DNA of 64,000 nucleotides, from positions 2,750,501-2,814,500 of the forward strand of contig NZ_CP029985.1 in NCBI RefSeq assembly GCF_003355005.1, given 5' to 3'. This DNA comes from Sphingomonas sp. FARSPH (GTDB lineage Bacteria > Pseudomonadota > Alphaproteobacteria > Sphingomonadales > Sphingomonadaceae). Below the pieces are notes generated by a model. That model saw only the letters and a program-made list of their open reading frames with translations. It was not told the origin of the DNA and made no database searches. This document shows positions 9,316 through 17,535 of the stretch, piece by piece (position 1 is the first letter of the stretch; each line of letters starts with the position of its first letter). Position numbers and translations under genes: made by a program.

Positions 9316-10107
9316 ATGCTCACCACCATCCTCGCGGCGGGCGGCACCGCGGCCGCCGAGAACCAGTTCGGTCTGCAGCAGGCGCTCAAGGAAGGCGGCC
9401 TGATCTCGCAGTCGGTGTTCTCGATCCTGGTCCTGATGTCGGTCGTCTCCTTCTACATCCTGTTCTCGAAGCTGTTCGAGCAGCAGAAGATCCTCAACCA
9501 GGCGAAGCGCGTCCGCCAGGGCTTCTGGCAGTCGAACAGCCTGAAGGAAGGCTCGGCCAAGCTCGAGAAGAACTCGGCCTACAAGCAGCTCGTCGACGAC
9601 GGCTTGGCCGCGCAGGAGCAGCATGCCAAGCTGACCGATCCGGTCGAGGCGCACGACTGGCTGCACGGTTCGCTCGCCCGTTCGGAAGCGGCGATCAACT
9701 CGAAGCTGGGCGGTGGCCTGGCCTTCCTCGCGACGGTCGGCGCGACCGCGCCGTTCATCGGTCTGTTCGGCACCGTGGTCGGCATCTACCGCGCGCTGAT
9801 CAAGATCGGCGCGTCGGGCGATCCCTCGATCGACAAGGTCGCCGGCCCGGTCGGTGAGGCGCTCATCATGACCGCGCTCGGCCTCGTCGTCGCGGTTCCG
9901 GCCGTGCTCGCCTACAACTGGCTGCAGCGTCGCAACAAGTCGATTGCTGAAGACCTGTCGGCCTTCTCGAACGACGTGCTGGGCTTCCTCGCCTCTAACG
10001 GCGCGGTGAAGCCGTCGATCGCCGGTGCGGCGCCGAAGGCTCCGGTCAAGCCGGCCGCGGCGACGACGACCGCCGGTCAGGCGGGTGGCGTGCAGACCCG
10101 TCCGTAA
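9316..10107 (+). CDS. exbB: MotA/TolQ/ExbB proton channel family protein
   Basis: Proton-channel subunit that powers TonB. The 263-residue protein has a first membrane helix (SVFSILVLMSVVSFYILFS, about residues 32-50), a large cytoplasmic loop, and the conserved pair of helices with the family signature GGGLAFLATVGATAPFIGLF followed by GTVVGIYRALIKIG, and ALIMTALGLVVAVPAVLAYN. The C-terminal tail is Ala/Pro/Thr-rich. It lies 65 bases after tonB and before two exbD genes. TolQ is the alternative, but no tolA/tolB/pal genes are near and tonB is immediately upstream. Confidence 0.94.
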   Translation: MLTTILAAGGTAAAENQFGLQQALKEGGLISQSVFSILVLMSVVSFYILFSKLFEQQKILNQAKRVRQGFWQSNSLKEGSAKLEKNSAYKQLVDDGLAAQEQHAKLTDPVEAHDWLHGSLARSEAAINSKLGGGLAFLATVGATAPFIGLFGTVVGIYRALIKIGASGDPSIDKVAGPVGEALIMTALGLVVAVPAVLAYNWLQRRNKSIAEDLSAFSNDVLGFLASNGAVKPSIAGAAPKAPVKPAAATTTAGQAGGVQTRP

Positions 10108-10202
10108 TGCGGACCATGGGGGCGGGACGGTGTTCGCGCCGTCCCACTTCCCGGCCGGCGTGTCAGGCACCGGCCAGATTGAATGGATAGGATGGATCGC
10201 GC

Positions 10203-10679
10203 ATGGCGATGAGTGCTGGCGGGGGCGACCCCGAAAAACCGATGTCGGACATCAACACCACGCCCCTCGTGGACGTGATGCTGGTGCTCCTCATCATCTT
10301 CCTGATCGCGGTTCCGGTGGCGATCCAGACCGTCAAGGGCATCAAGCTGCCCCAGGTCCGGTTCGACCCCACGGTGACCAAGCCCGAGAACGTATCCCTC
10401 TCGGTCACGACCAAGCCGGACGGCAGCTGCGCCGTTTACTGGGGCACGTCGCCGGTCAGCAGCAAGGAGCTGCTCGATCGTGCGGTCGCCAAACTGAAGC
10501 TCGAGATCGACCGTCAGGGCGGCCCCGGCAACCCGGCGCTCGAACTGCCGGAAGCGCATATCCGCGGTGACGTGAACACGCCGTACAAGTGCATCGGCGG
10601 CACGATCTACACGATGCAGCAGGCGGGCTTCGCGCGCGTCGGCTTCATCTCCCAGCCCCCCGCCGGCGGCGCGGGCTGA
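10203..10679 (+). CDS. exbD: ExbD/TolR family biopolymer transport protein (first copy)
   Basis: Partner of ExbB; carries the membrane aspartate used in proton translocation. The 158-residue protein has the hallmark MSDINTTPLVDVMLVLLIIF (about residues 15-34), with the critical Asp in LVDVMLV, one membrane helix, and a periplasmic domain. Residues CAVYWGTSP and YKCIGGTIYTMQQAGFARVG hold two cysteines that could bridge in the periplasm and are absent from the second copy. The gene lies 95 bases after exbB. Two ExbD-like proteins in one operon is common in sphingomonads and Xanthomonas relatives. Confidence 0.93.
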   Translation: MAMSAGGGDPEKPMSDINTTPLVDVMLVLLIIFLIAVPVAIQTVKGIKLPQVRFDPTVTKPENVSLSVTTKPDGSCAVYWGTSPVSSKELLDRAVAKLKLEIDRQGGPGNPALELPEAHIRGDVNTPYKCIGGTIYTMQQAGFARVGFISQPPAGGAG

Positions 10680-10703
10680 CGGCCAGGACTGGAGTAAGCC
10701 CCT

Positions 10704-11132
10704 ATGGCAATGAGTGGTGGCCGCGACGACGGCGAGCCGATGATGGAAATGAACACGACGCCGTTGATCGACGTCATGCTCGTGCTCCTCATCATGTTCA
10801 TCATTACCCTTCCGATCCCGACCCATGCGGTCAAGGTCGACCTGCCGGTCAACGACCCGCGGCAGCAGAAGCCGCCCGTCGACCCGCAGAAGAACAAGAT
10901 CACGATCGATGCCGCTGGCACCGTATCGTGGAACGGCACGCCGGTGGATCTGGTCACGCTGCGTCAGTATCTGGACGTTGCGGCGAACATGAACCCGGAG
11001 CCGGAACTCCACTTCCAGCCCGACCCGACGGCCAAGTACGAAAAGGTCGACGAGACGCTGGCGGTGATCAAGCGGTCGAACGTGACCAAGCTCGGCTTCA
11101 TCGGCAACGAGCAGTATCGCAACGACTTCTGA
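10704..11132 (+). CDS. exbD: ExbD/TolR family biopolymer transport protein (second copy)
   Basis: Second ExbD-like subunit, 142 residues, only 24 bases after the first and preceded by GGAGTAAG. The membrane segment is MEMNTTPLIDVMLVLLIMFI, keeping the essential Asp; the periplasmic part (WNGTPVDLVTLRQYLDVAAN, LAVIKRSNVTKLGFIGNEQY) has no cysteines. It is shorter than its neighbour and clearly a diverged duplicate. ExbB-ExbD complexes contain two ExbD chains, so the paralogues might form a heterodimer or serve different receptors; that is inference. Transcription should stop at the hairpin 25 bases downstream. Confidence 0.93.
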   Translation: MAMSGGRDDGEPMMEMNTTPLIDVMLVLLIMFIITLPIPTHAVKVDLPVNDPRQQKPPVDPQKNKITIDAAGTVSWNGTPVDLVTLRQYLDVAANMNPEPELHFQPDPTAKYEKVDETLAVIKRSNVTKLGFIGNEQYRNDF

Positions 11133-11157
11133 TCCCATCATTCGATGAGATTCCTGC

Positions 11158-11186
11158 GGCGGCCCCTGATGGGGTCGCCTTTTTTT
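11158..11186 (+). terminator. intrinsic terminator of the tonB-exbBDD operon
   Basis: A nine-pair stem with one G.T wobble, GGCGGCCCC / GGGGTCGCC, a TGAT loop, and a run of seven T immediately after. It begins 25 bases past the second exbD stop codon. This is the clearest Rho-independent terminator in the window. Confidence 0.93.
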
Positions 11187-11671
11187 GCGCCCTCGACCCT
11201 CTCAGATGGACTGCTTGCGGGCGATGGAACGGCGATGGGCTGGCCTTTCAAGCCTCAACCATTGGGCACGGGCGGAAGGCGAGCGACCGGACGGACGAGC
11301 GGGGTTGCCGTCGATGGCACAGGGCCTGCAATCGCGCTGATTCCGGCGGGCTGATATCATCGATGGGAGAACGTGGGCCAAGCGCTTGGCAACAAGCGGG
11401 GCGGCCGCGCGCGGGATCCGGGCGAACCGGCGCATCCTCCTGCCGGCCCCCTGACCCGGGCGGAAACCCGAGCGCGGCCGGTCTTCGGGTACTTCCGCCG
11501 CTCTGTCGCGGTCATCGCGCACCGATCTCCAGAGCCTGGCGGCGGAGGATATGATCCTGCTATCGTGCGCCGCGGCCGCCCACGCTCTTGATGGCGACGG
11601 ACAGCGGGCTGAAACCCTTTCCTGCCGCGAGGGGCGGCGCGGCGCTTCGAAGGGTATCCGAGCGTAATGCC
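11187..11671. other. intergenic stretch with no supported gene
   Basis: About 485 bases between the tonB-operon terminator and the 3' end of dcd. Open frames exist on both strands but are Arg/Pro/Gly-rich and lack convincing ribosome binding sites. I see no RNA gene, insertion-sequence end or repeat. Confidence 0.5.
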
Positions 11672-12226
11672 CTAGAGGCGGGGCAGGGTGACGCCGCGCT
11701 GCCCCATATATTTACCGGCACGGTCGGCATAGCTGACTTCGCACGGTTCGTTGCCCTTCAGGAACAGGAACTGACACGCGCCCTCGTTTGCGTAGATTTT
11801 GGCGGGGAGCGGCGTCGTATTCGAGAATTCGAGCGTGACATGACCTTCCCAGCCGGGCTCGAGCGGGGTGACGTTGACGATGATGCCGCAGCGCGCATAG
11901 GTCGACTTGCCGAGGCAGATGACGAGCACGTCGCGCGGCACGCGGAAATATTCCACCGTCCGCGCCAGCGCGAAACTGTTGGGCGGGATGATGCACACGT
12001 CGGTCTTGCGATCGACGAAGCTGTTCGACGCGAAATCCTTCGGATCGACCAACGCATTGTCGACATTCGTGAAAATCTTGAATTCGTCCGCGACCCGCGC
12101 ATCATAGCCATAGGAAGACAGGCCGTAGCTGATGCAGCCGTCGCGGCGTTGCGCCTCGACGAACGGCTCGATCATCCCCTGCGTCTCGGCAGCCTCGCGG
12201 ATCCAGCGGTCGGACAGGATGGACAT
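11672..12226 (-). CDS. dcd: dCTP deaminase
   Basis: Deaminates dCTP to dUTP, which dUTPase converts to dUMP for thymidylate synthesis. The 184-residue protein matches the family throughout: MSILSDRWIREAA at the start, SYGLSSYGYDARVADEFKIF, the catalytic/nucleotide loop LGKSTYARCGIIVNVTPLEP with GWEGHVTLEFSN, and the C-terminal cap GKYMGQRGVTLPR, which in this family closes over the substrate. It stands alone, pointing left. A bifunctional dCTP deaminase/dUTPase would need extra features I do not see. Confidence 0.96.
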   Translation of the reverse strand: MSILSDRWIREAAETQGMIEPFVEAQRRDGCISYGLSSYGYDARVADEFKIFTNVDNALVDPKDFASNSFVDRKTDVCIIPPNSFALARTVEYFRVPRDVLVICLGKSTYARCGIIVNVTPLEPGWEGHVTLEFSNTTPLPAKIYANEGACQFLFLKGNEPCEVSYADRAGKYMGQRGVTLPRL

Positions 12227-12323
12227 CGGGCGGTTCCTCTGGACGCAAGCGCGCCTTCCATTGCCGGATTGGGCGCGAAGGGCAAGCCGCTACCCCGGCG
12301 GCGCGGCCTTGACCGCAGCGGCT

Positions 12324-12988
12324 TTACCGACGGGCCGACGGGCGAAAGCGGCCGTCCGGCCAATGCCACGCGGGATCGAAGGGCCAGCCGATCGGACGCG
12401 CGTCGATCGCATCGAGGATCGGCTTCATCGGCGCGGCGTAGATCAGTCCGGCATTGCCTTCGACCCACAGGTCCGCCGCGCCGTCGATAGGGTTGAGATC
12501 GGTGCAGTAACCGCTGACGACGCCGACGACGTGCACCGTGTCGTCGCCGGGGCGTAGCGCCAATACGGGGCCCCCCGAAAAGCCGGGATTGTTGCGGCCG
12601 TCCAGCACGGCAGGCTGGGCTTGACGCCAGCCTGGACGACGCCTGCGACGATCGCCGTCTTGACGAGCGGCAGCGCCAGATCGGGACGAATGTAGGGATA
12701 GCCCACGAAATAGACGTCCTGGGCGATGCCGAATCCGCCCCGTGCGGCGCGACCTGCTCGTCGTAGGCGAGGACGAGATAGTCGCTTTCGGGTGCAAAAT
12801 GTCGTGGGCCGCCCGACGATCGTCGTCGCCACATCATGTCAGGCATCGACCAGCTACAGGCGCACAGCCGTCACCGCATCGCCATGCGGCGCGAGATGGT
12901 TGGCCGTGACGCGATATTGTCGCGCGTCCACCGTCAACGCAAAACAGCTGCCCTTCCGGCCACCCCGGTCGATCGGCGTCTTCGCCAT
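12324..12988 (-). pseudogene. broken trypsin-like serine protease gene
   Basis: Recognisable S1-type protease in three reading frames. It begins MAKTPIDRGGRKGSCFALTV with the His region YRVTANHLAPHGDAV, then a TAG near 12845. Another frame continues HFAPESDYLVLAYDEQVAPH, the next gives GGFGIAQDVYFVGYPYI, and a last frame gives the catalytic serine loop NNPGFSGGPVLALRPGDDTV and a normal C-terminus WHWPDGRFRPSARR. The jump before GGFGIAQ is healed by one extra G in a run of four (about 12751). At least three lesions separate the pieces, so the gene as given cannot make a full protein. Downstream of cdd with a 30-base gap, it was probably the last gene of that operon. Sequencing error is the alternative explanation. 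Confidence 0.8.
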
Positions 12989-13018
12989 CAACCGGTCGAG
13001 TGTCGGGAGCTTGGCGGG

Positions 13019-13480
13019 TCAGCCGATGCCGAGGTCCGCAGGGCCGAACGCGGCGGGCAGCAGCTCCGACAGGCGATAGCTCGCGATGGCATCGCCCTCC
13101 GCCGCGCCGCAGTGGACCGCCAGATCGCGCCCGCCGAGCTGCGCCGCCTCGTTCAGCACCTGCCGGCAGCGGCCGCACGGGCTGACCGGCGTCATGCCGG
13201 TCGCGTTGCCCTCCGCGTCCATCGCGCCGCCGATCACGCCGACCGCGACCACCTCGCGCAGGCGGCCGGCGGCACTCGCGGTCGCGATCGCCACCGTTTC
13301 CGCGCACAGCGATAGGCCATAGCTGGCGTTTTCGACGTTCGCGCCGGTGACGATACTGCCGTCGGTCATCAGCAGCGCGGCGCCGACGGCGAAGCGCGAA
13401 TAGGGGGCGTGGGCATGACGCGCGGCGATGCGCGCTGCTGCGATCAGGCCGGTCGCCTCGCCATCGGAAAAATCGGTCAT
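13019..13480 (-). CDS. cdd: cytidine deaminase
   Basis: Pyrimidine salvage: deaminates cytidine and deoxycytidine. The 153-residue product is of the small tetrameric class, in which zinc is bound by three cysteines: SLCAETVAIATASAAG supplies the first together with the catalytic Glu, and SPCGRCRQVLNE the other two. The substrate-binding N-terminal phrase HAPYSRFAVGAALLMTDG is intact. Its ATG overlaps the stop of the GH25-like gene (ATGA), so it is translationally coupled within a leftward operon. The frame is open far upstream but that portion is antisense to, or out of frame with, the neighbour. Confidence 0.94.
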   Translation of the reverse strand: MTDFSDGEATGLIAAARIAARHAHAPYSRFAVGAALLMTDGSIVTGANVENASYGLSLCAETVAIATASAAGRLREVVAVGVIGGAMDAEGNATGMTPVSPCGRCRQVLNEAAQLGGRDLAVHCGAAEGDAIASYRLSELLPAAFGPADLGIG

Positions 13481-14154
13481 TGAGCCACTACGTCCCAGTT
13501 TACGGAGCCGTCGATGCCGTCGATGCGGCGGATGTCGCTGGCACGCCATATCCGCCACGGCCGCTCGGCATAATCGGGGGAAAGCAGATTGCCGGTTGCC
13601 CAGACGGGCCGGTCGATCGCGGCGCTGATGCGATACGCGCGCTCGACCGGCTTCGCGATGCGCAGCAGCACGGGTTTGCGCACGTGCGTCTCGACCATTT
13701 TGACGAACCGGCTCAGCTCCGCGATCATCACCGCGCGATCGGGACGGTCCGTGCAATCGTCGCGAAAGGCGATGTCGATCGCTGGCGGCAACGCGTCGTC
13801 GGTGCGCGGTACGAAGGCGTTGAACGTATCCGCCTGATCTTTCGCCGGCGCGCAGAGCGAATAGAGGTGCACCGCGCCGCGACGCAGACCCGCTTCGGGC
13901 AGCGCCGCCCAGTTCGCCTCGAACGCCAGGTCGCGATGACGCGCGCCGACGGTCGCGACGAGATAGGCGAAATCGGCGCCGCGCGCACGCACGATGCTCC
14001 ATTCGACGGGTCGCGGATTTTCGCCGAGATCGACGCCCTGCAACGGATAGCGCGCGGTGGATGGATGCCAGCCGGTGGCATAGCTCCACCCGGCGATGCC
14101 GATCGCGCCGGCGACGATCATCGCGGCCGCGGACTTGAGGAGGGAATGGCGCAT
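13477..14154 (-). CDS. GH25-family lysozyme-like protein, probable loss of catalytic Glu
   Basis: A 225-residue protein with an N-terminal membrane anchor or signal (SAAAMIVAGAIGIAGWSYA, about residues 8-26) and a glycoside hydrolase 25 (Cellosyl/lysozyme) fold: GVDLGENPRPVEWSIVRARG, FAYLVATVGARHRD, the Asp region PAIDIAFRDDC, and KPVLLRIAKPVERAY. In active GH25 enzymes the central motif is D-x-E; here it reads D-I-A, so the acid/base Glu appears replaced by Ala. It may bind rather than cut peptidoglycan, or another residue may substitute. It sits between UPF0262 (1-base overlap, TGATG) and cdd (ATGA overlap), a combination with no evident functional logic. Confidence 0.78.
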   Translation of the reverse strand: MRHSLLKSAAAMIVAGAIGIAGWSYATGWHPSTARYPLQGVDLGENPRPVEWSIVRARGADFAYLVATVGARHRDLAFEANWAALPEAGLRRGAVHLYSLCAPAKDQADTFNAFVPRTDDALPPAIDIAFRDDCTDRPDRAVMIAELSRFVKMVETHVRKPVLLRIAKPVERAYRISAAIDRPVWATGNLLSPDYAERPWRIWRASDIRRIDGIDGSVNWDVVAQ

Positions 14155-14636
14155 CAGCCGCGCAGATGCAGGACGCAGATCAGCGTGAACAGACGCCGTG
14201 CGGTATCGAAATCGACGTCGATCTTGCCCGCCAGCCGCTCGCGCAGCACCTCGGCGGCATCGTTATGGACGGCGCGGCGCGCCATATCGACGGTTTCGAT
14301 CTGTTGCGGGGTCGCGGCGCGGATCGCCTGGTAATAGCTGTCGCAGATCGCGAAATAATCCTTGATCGGCCGGCGGAAGCGGCCGAGCGCGAGCACCAGC
14401 GTTTCCAGATGCGACCCGTCCTCGCGGTGGATGTGAATGCCCAGCCGCCCTTCGGCCGATTCGAGCCTGATGCGGTAAGGGCCGGCATAACCGTCGGGAT
14501 GCACGCGCTGGGGCGCGAACCGATTGCCCTCGAGGATGTCGAAGATCGCGATCCGCCGTTCCTGCTCGACATCGGCCGAGCGCCAGCCGATGCTGGTCTC
14601 GTCGAGGTCGATGGCGATGATGCGCGGGTCGGGCAT
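14154..14636 (-). CDS. UPF0262 family protein
   Basis: A 160-residue protein of the alphaproteobacterial UPF0262 family, function unknown. Family phrases include RIIAIDLDETSIGWRSADVE, EQERRIAIFDILEGN, FRRPIKDYFAICDSYYQAIR and the C-terminal helix TARRLFTLICVLHLRG. I start at MPDPRIIAI, the usual family N-terminus; an upstream ATG would add 19 residues and neither has a clear ribosome binding site. It is divergent from dnaB with 78 bases between them, which must hold both promoters. It heads the leftward operon with the GH25-like gene, cdd and the broken protease. Confidence 0.88.
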   Translation of the reverse strand: MPDPRIIAIDLDETSIGWRSADVEQERRIAIFDILEGNRFAPQRVHPDGYAGPYRIRLESAEGRLGIHIHREDGSHLETLVLALGRFRRPIKDYFAICDSYYQAIRAATPQQIETVDMARRAVHNDAAEVLRERLAGKIDVDFDTARRLFTLICVLHLRG

Positions 14637-14714
14637 CGTCGTCGGATAGAGCGCTTGGCCGCATACGACAATTCCGAGTTTGTCGCGTGCCATGCCGGGG
14701 CGGTATGAGGGGGG

Positions 14715-16205
14715 ATGGCGACTCTGGCATTCCCCACTCCGACGGCCGCGGCCGAACCGATGCATCTGCCGCGCAACGTCGAGGCGGAAGCCGCGATGCT
14801 GGGCGCGATGATGATCGACAACCGGCTGGCCGACGATCTGGTCGACCGGCTGGAACCGGCCCATTTCTACGAGCCCGTCCACGGCCGCATCTTCGCCGCG
14901 ATAAAGACGTTGCGATCCAACGATATGCTGGCGACTCCTGTCACGCTGCGTCCGATGTTCGAGGCGGATGAGGGGATGAAGGAGCTGGGCGGACCGGCCT
15001 ACCTCGCGCAGCTGACCGGATCGGGCGCCGGCCTGATCGGGGCGCGGCAGTTCGCGACGCAGATTTACGATCTGGCGATGCTGCGCGCGCTCGTCAGCGT
15101 CGGGCGAACCTTGGTCGAACGCGCGATGGATACCTCCGAAGAGGTCAATCCGCGCGCTCAGATCGAGGCGGCGGAAGAGGAATTGTACAAGGTCGCGGGC
15201 GACGGCGGGGTCGAGAATTCGGTCAAGAGCTTCGCGCAGGCGACGACGATGGCGGTCAAGATGGCCGAACGCGCGCTCAATTCGGGCGGCAACCTGTCGG
15301 GTGTCACCACCGGGCTCGATTCGGTCAATTCCAAGATCGGCGGCATGCATCATTCCGATCTGATGATTCTCGCCGGCCGTCCGGGCATGGGCAAGACGTC
15401 GCTGGCGACCAACATCGCGTTCAACGCGGCGCGGCGTTGGATGCGCGACATGGCCGACGGCATCAGCCCCAGCGAGTCGGTCGGCGCCAAGGTCGCCTTC
15501 TTCAGCCTGGAAATGAGCGCGGACCAGCTGGCGACGCGTATCCTTGCCGAGCAATCGGGGATCAGCTCCGAAAACCTGCGCATGGGCAAGATCAGCAAGG
15601 CGGAATTCGGCCAGCTCGCCGCCGCCGCCGCCGAGCTGGAGAATCTGCCGTTCTTCATCGACGACACCGGCGGTCTGTCGATCAGCGCGCTCCACACGCG
15701 CGTGCGCCGGTTGCAGCGGCGGCACAACAACCAGATCGGCCTCGTCGTCGTCGACTATCTGCAGCTGCTGACCAGCGGCAAGGGCGGCAACGAGAATCGC
15801 GTGCAGGAAATCTCCGAGATCAGCCGCGGCCTGAAGACGCTGGCGAAGGACATGAATGTGCCCGTGCTGGCGCTGTCGCAGCTGAGCCGTGCGGTCGAAA
15901 GCCGCGAGGACAAGCGTCCGATGCTGTCGGACCTGCGCGAATCGGGCTCGATCGAGCAGGACGCGGACATGGTCTGGTTCGTGTTCCGCGAGGATTATTA
16001 TACCGCGCAGCGCGAACCCAAGCGCCCGATGGAGGGCGACGATGCCAAGATCTTCGAAGATCACGCGAAATGGGCTGCCGACATGGAAAGAGTATACGGC
16101 CTGGCCGAGCTGATCGTCGCCAAGCAACGCCATGGTGCGACGGGCAAGGTTGTATTGAAATTTGACCCGACGATCACGCGCTTCACGGATTATGCGGGAT
16201 ATTGA
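14715..16205 (+). CDS. dnaB: replicative DNA helicase DnaB
   Basis: Hexameric helicase that unwinds the replication fork using ATP. The 496-residue product has the N-terminal primase-interacting domain (LPRNVEAEAAMLGAMMIDN), the Walker A loop LAGRPGMGKTS (about residues 219-229), Walker B LVVVDYLQLLTS, the LSQLSRAVESREDKRP loop and arginine-finger region LSDLRESGSIEQDADM, and the C-terminal GATGKVVLKFDPTITRF. There is a 20-residue acidic insertion (PKRPMEGDDAKIFEDHAKWA) seen in alphaproteobacterial DnaB proteins. No intein is present. Upstream neighbour UPF0262 is divergent. Confidence 0.97.
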   Translation: MATLAFPTPTAAAEPMHLPRNVEAEAAMLGAMMIDNRLADDLVDRLEPAHFYEPVHGRIFAAIKTLRSNDMLATPVTLRPMFEADEGMKELGGPAYLAQLTGSGAGLIGARQFATQIYDLAMLRALVSVGRTLVERAMDTSEEVNPRAQIEAAEEELYKVAGDGGVENSVKSFAQATTMAVKMAERALNSGGNLSGVTTGLDSVNSKIGGMHHSDLMILAGRPGMGKTSLATNIAFNAARRWMRDMADGISPSESVGAKVAFFSLEMSADQLATRILAEQSGISSENLRMGKISKAEFGQLAAAAAELENLPFFIDDTGGLSISALHTRVRRLQRRHNNQIGLVVVDYLQLLTSGKGGNENRVQEISEISRGLKTLAKDMNVPVLALSQLSRAVESREDKRPMLSDLRESGSIEQDADMVWFVFREDYYTAQREPKRPMEGDDAKIFEDHAKWAADMERVYGLAELIVAKQRHGATGKVVLKFDPTITRFTDYAGY

Positions 16206-16278
16206 GGCATAGGGCCGGCGCGGAACCTCTGGCGTCGTCGGGTCGTTTGCGCCCCTGATCATTGCAGGAGGAGCAGAC

Positions 16279-16914
16279 ATGCATACGATCCTGAAGCTTG
16301 CGACCGCGGTGTCCGCCCTGTCGCTGGCCGCCGGCCCGGCTCTGGCGGAGGGCAAGACGGACCGCGCTCGCGCCGCGATCGCGGAGGCGCGTGGCAAGGT
16401 CGAGACGCTCGGCACGCTGAACGCGGCCGGCGAGGTCCCGCGGCTCGTCGCGCAGGCGCAAGCGGCGCTCCGCGCGGCGGAAGACGATTTGAAGGGCAGC
16501 CACAAGGAGCAGGCGATCGCCGATGCGCATCGCGCGTCCGAGCTCGCCGATACCGCGATCGGCGTGTCGCAGAAGCAGCAGGCGCAGAGCCAGGCGGTTG
16601 ATGCTGCAGCCGTCGCCGCGACGTCCGAAGCGGCGGAACGTCAGGTGGCGGACGCCAATGCGCGCGCCGCGGCGGCCGAACAGGCGGCAAACGCGGCGGC
16701 CGCCGATGCCGCAGCGGCGCGGGCTGCGGCGGCTGCCGCGACGCCGGCGCCGCAGCCTGTCACGGTGACGACCGAAACGACGAAGGTCGCCGCAACGTCG
16801 ACCGCGCGCGCCACGACGCCGCGCCGGGTCGTCAAGCGCACGGTGCACCGCACGGCTGCGAAGCGGGTGCCCACGGTTACCGAGAAGACGACGACGACCG
16901 TCACGACCAACTGA
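16279..16914 (+). CDS. secreted Ala-rich coiled-coil protein
   Basis: A 211-residue protein that I cannot assign to a named family. It has a standard signal peptide (LATAVSALSLAAGPALAEG, cut after about residue 23), a long alanine-rich helical region with heptad spacing (about residues 25-160, including AAAAEQAANAAAADAAAARA), a Thr/Val-rich segment and a basic Arg/Lys tail before TTTTVTTN. The layout resembles periplasmic or envelope-associated low-complexity proteins. The ribosome binding site GGAGGAG is strong. It lies 73 bases after dnaB and could be co-transcribed, but no functional tie is apparent. Confidence 0.8.
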   Translation: MHTILKLATAVSALSLAAGPALAEGKTDRARAAIAEARGKVETLGTLNAAGEVPRLVAQAQAALRAAEDDLKGSHKEQAIADAHRASELADTAIGVSQKQQAQSQAVDAAAVAATSEAAERQVADANARAAAAEQAANAAAADAAAARAAAAAATPAPQPVTVTTETTKVAATSTARATTPRRVVKRTVHRTAAKRVPTVTEKTTTTVTTN

Positions 16915-16934
16915 CGCGATCGGCTCTCCTTCCG

Positions 16935-16972
16935 TGGACCGCGAATCGCCGCTTCGGGCGACGCGCGGTCCA
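16935..16972. terminator. hairpin between convergent genes
   Basis: Perfect nine-pair outer stem TGGACCGCG / CGCGGTCCA with an inner CGCC / GGCG pairing. It sits exactly between the stops of two convergent genes, so it could end transcription from either side, but neither flank has a U-tract of the classical kind. Call is inference from structure and position. Confidence 0.55.
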
Positions 16973-16979
16973 TGGGGGA

Positions 16980-17469
16980 TCAGGCGGCGCGCGCGAGCGG
17001 CCGGGCGCGTTTGGCGATGTAGAGATTTCCGTCGGCCCGGCGGATTGCGGCGTCGATGTCTTCGTCACCGGGCCGCCATGCGGCGGTCCCATAGCTGATC
17101 CGCCACGCCGGGACGCCGGCCGGTGTCTCGCACAGCGTCGCCAGCCTCTTCACGAGCAAGGGGCGTGTAATGGCGTGATCGGGTACGAGCACGACGAATT
17201 CATCACCCCCATGCGGATCGCCTGGCCGCCGCGGGCGATGGCGACGCTCGAAAGTCGGGTCGCGTCTGCGCGAGCACCGCATCGCCGCCGGTATGGCCCA
17301 AGGTGTCTTTGATCTGCTTGAAATGATCGAGGCCGATGATCGCGACGCCGGTGCCGGGCGTCGCCCAGGCCGCCACATGAGCCGCCAGCCAGGCATGCTT
17401 GCGCAACCCCGTCAGCGCGTCGCGATAGCCGCTTTCGCGCAGATGGGCGATTGCTCGCGCGCCGGGCAT
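16980..17469 (-). pseudogene. GGDEF domain protein, frameshifted twice
   Basis: Minimal diguanylate cyclase in three frames. Frame one starts MPGARAIAHLRESGYRDALT and runs through VAIIGLDHFKQIKDTLGHTG and GDAVLAQ. Frame two continues ATRLSSVAIARGGQAIRMG. Frame three carries GDEFVVLVPDHAIT to the end (RADGNLYIAKRARPLARAA). Adding one G to the run of five near 17208 restores a canonical RMGGDEFVVL active site, and one extra base near 17260 joins frames one and two, giving a protein of about 163 residues. Both lesions are single-base losses; they may be real decay or sequencing error. The neighbour cysH lies upstream on the same strand, 67 bases away. Confidence 0.82.
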
Positions 17470-17535
17470 CGCGAGAACCGATCGCTTGAACCTTGTTTGA
17501 CGCCCACGCCGTTGCCGGCCGGAAACGGCCCGATG

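Noticed and set aside
11202..11591. Small ORFs in the gap after the tonB operon
   Set aside because: Low-complexity Arg/Pro/Gly text on both strands with no supporting start signals.
11588..12490. A 300-codon rightward frame
   Set aside because: Antisense to dcd and the protease remnant; Arg-rich tail and no family wording.
14154..16505. A 783-codon leftward open frame
   Set aside because: Only its last 160 codons (UPF0262) are real; the rest is antisense to dnaB.
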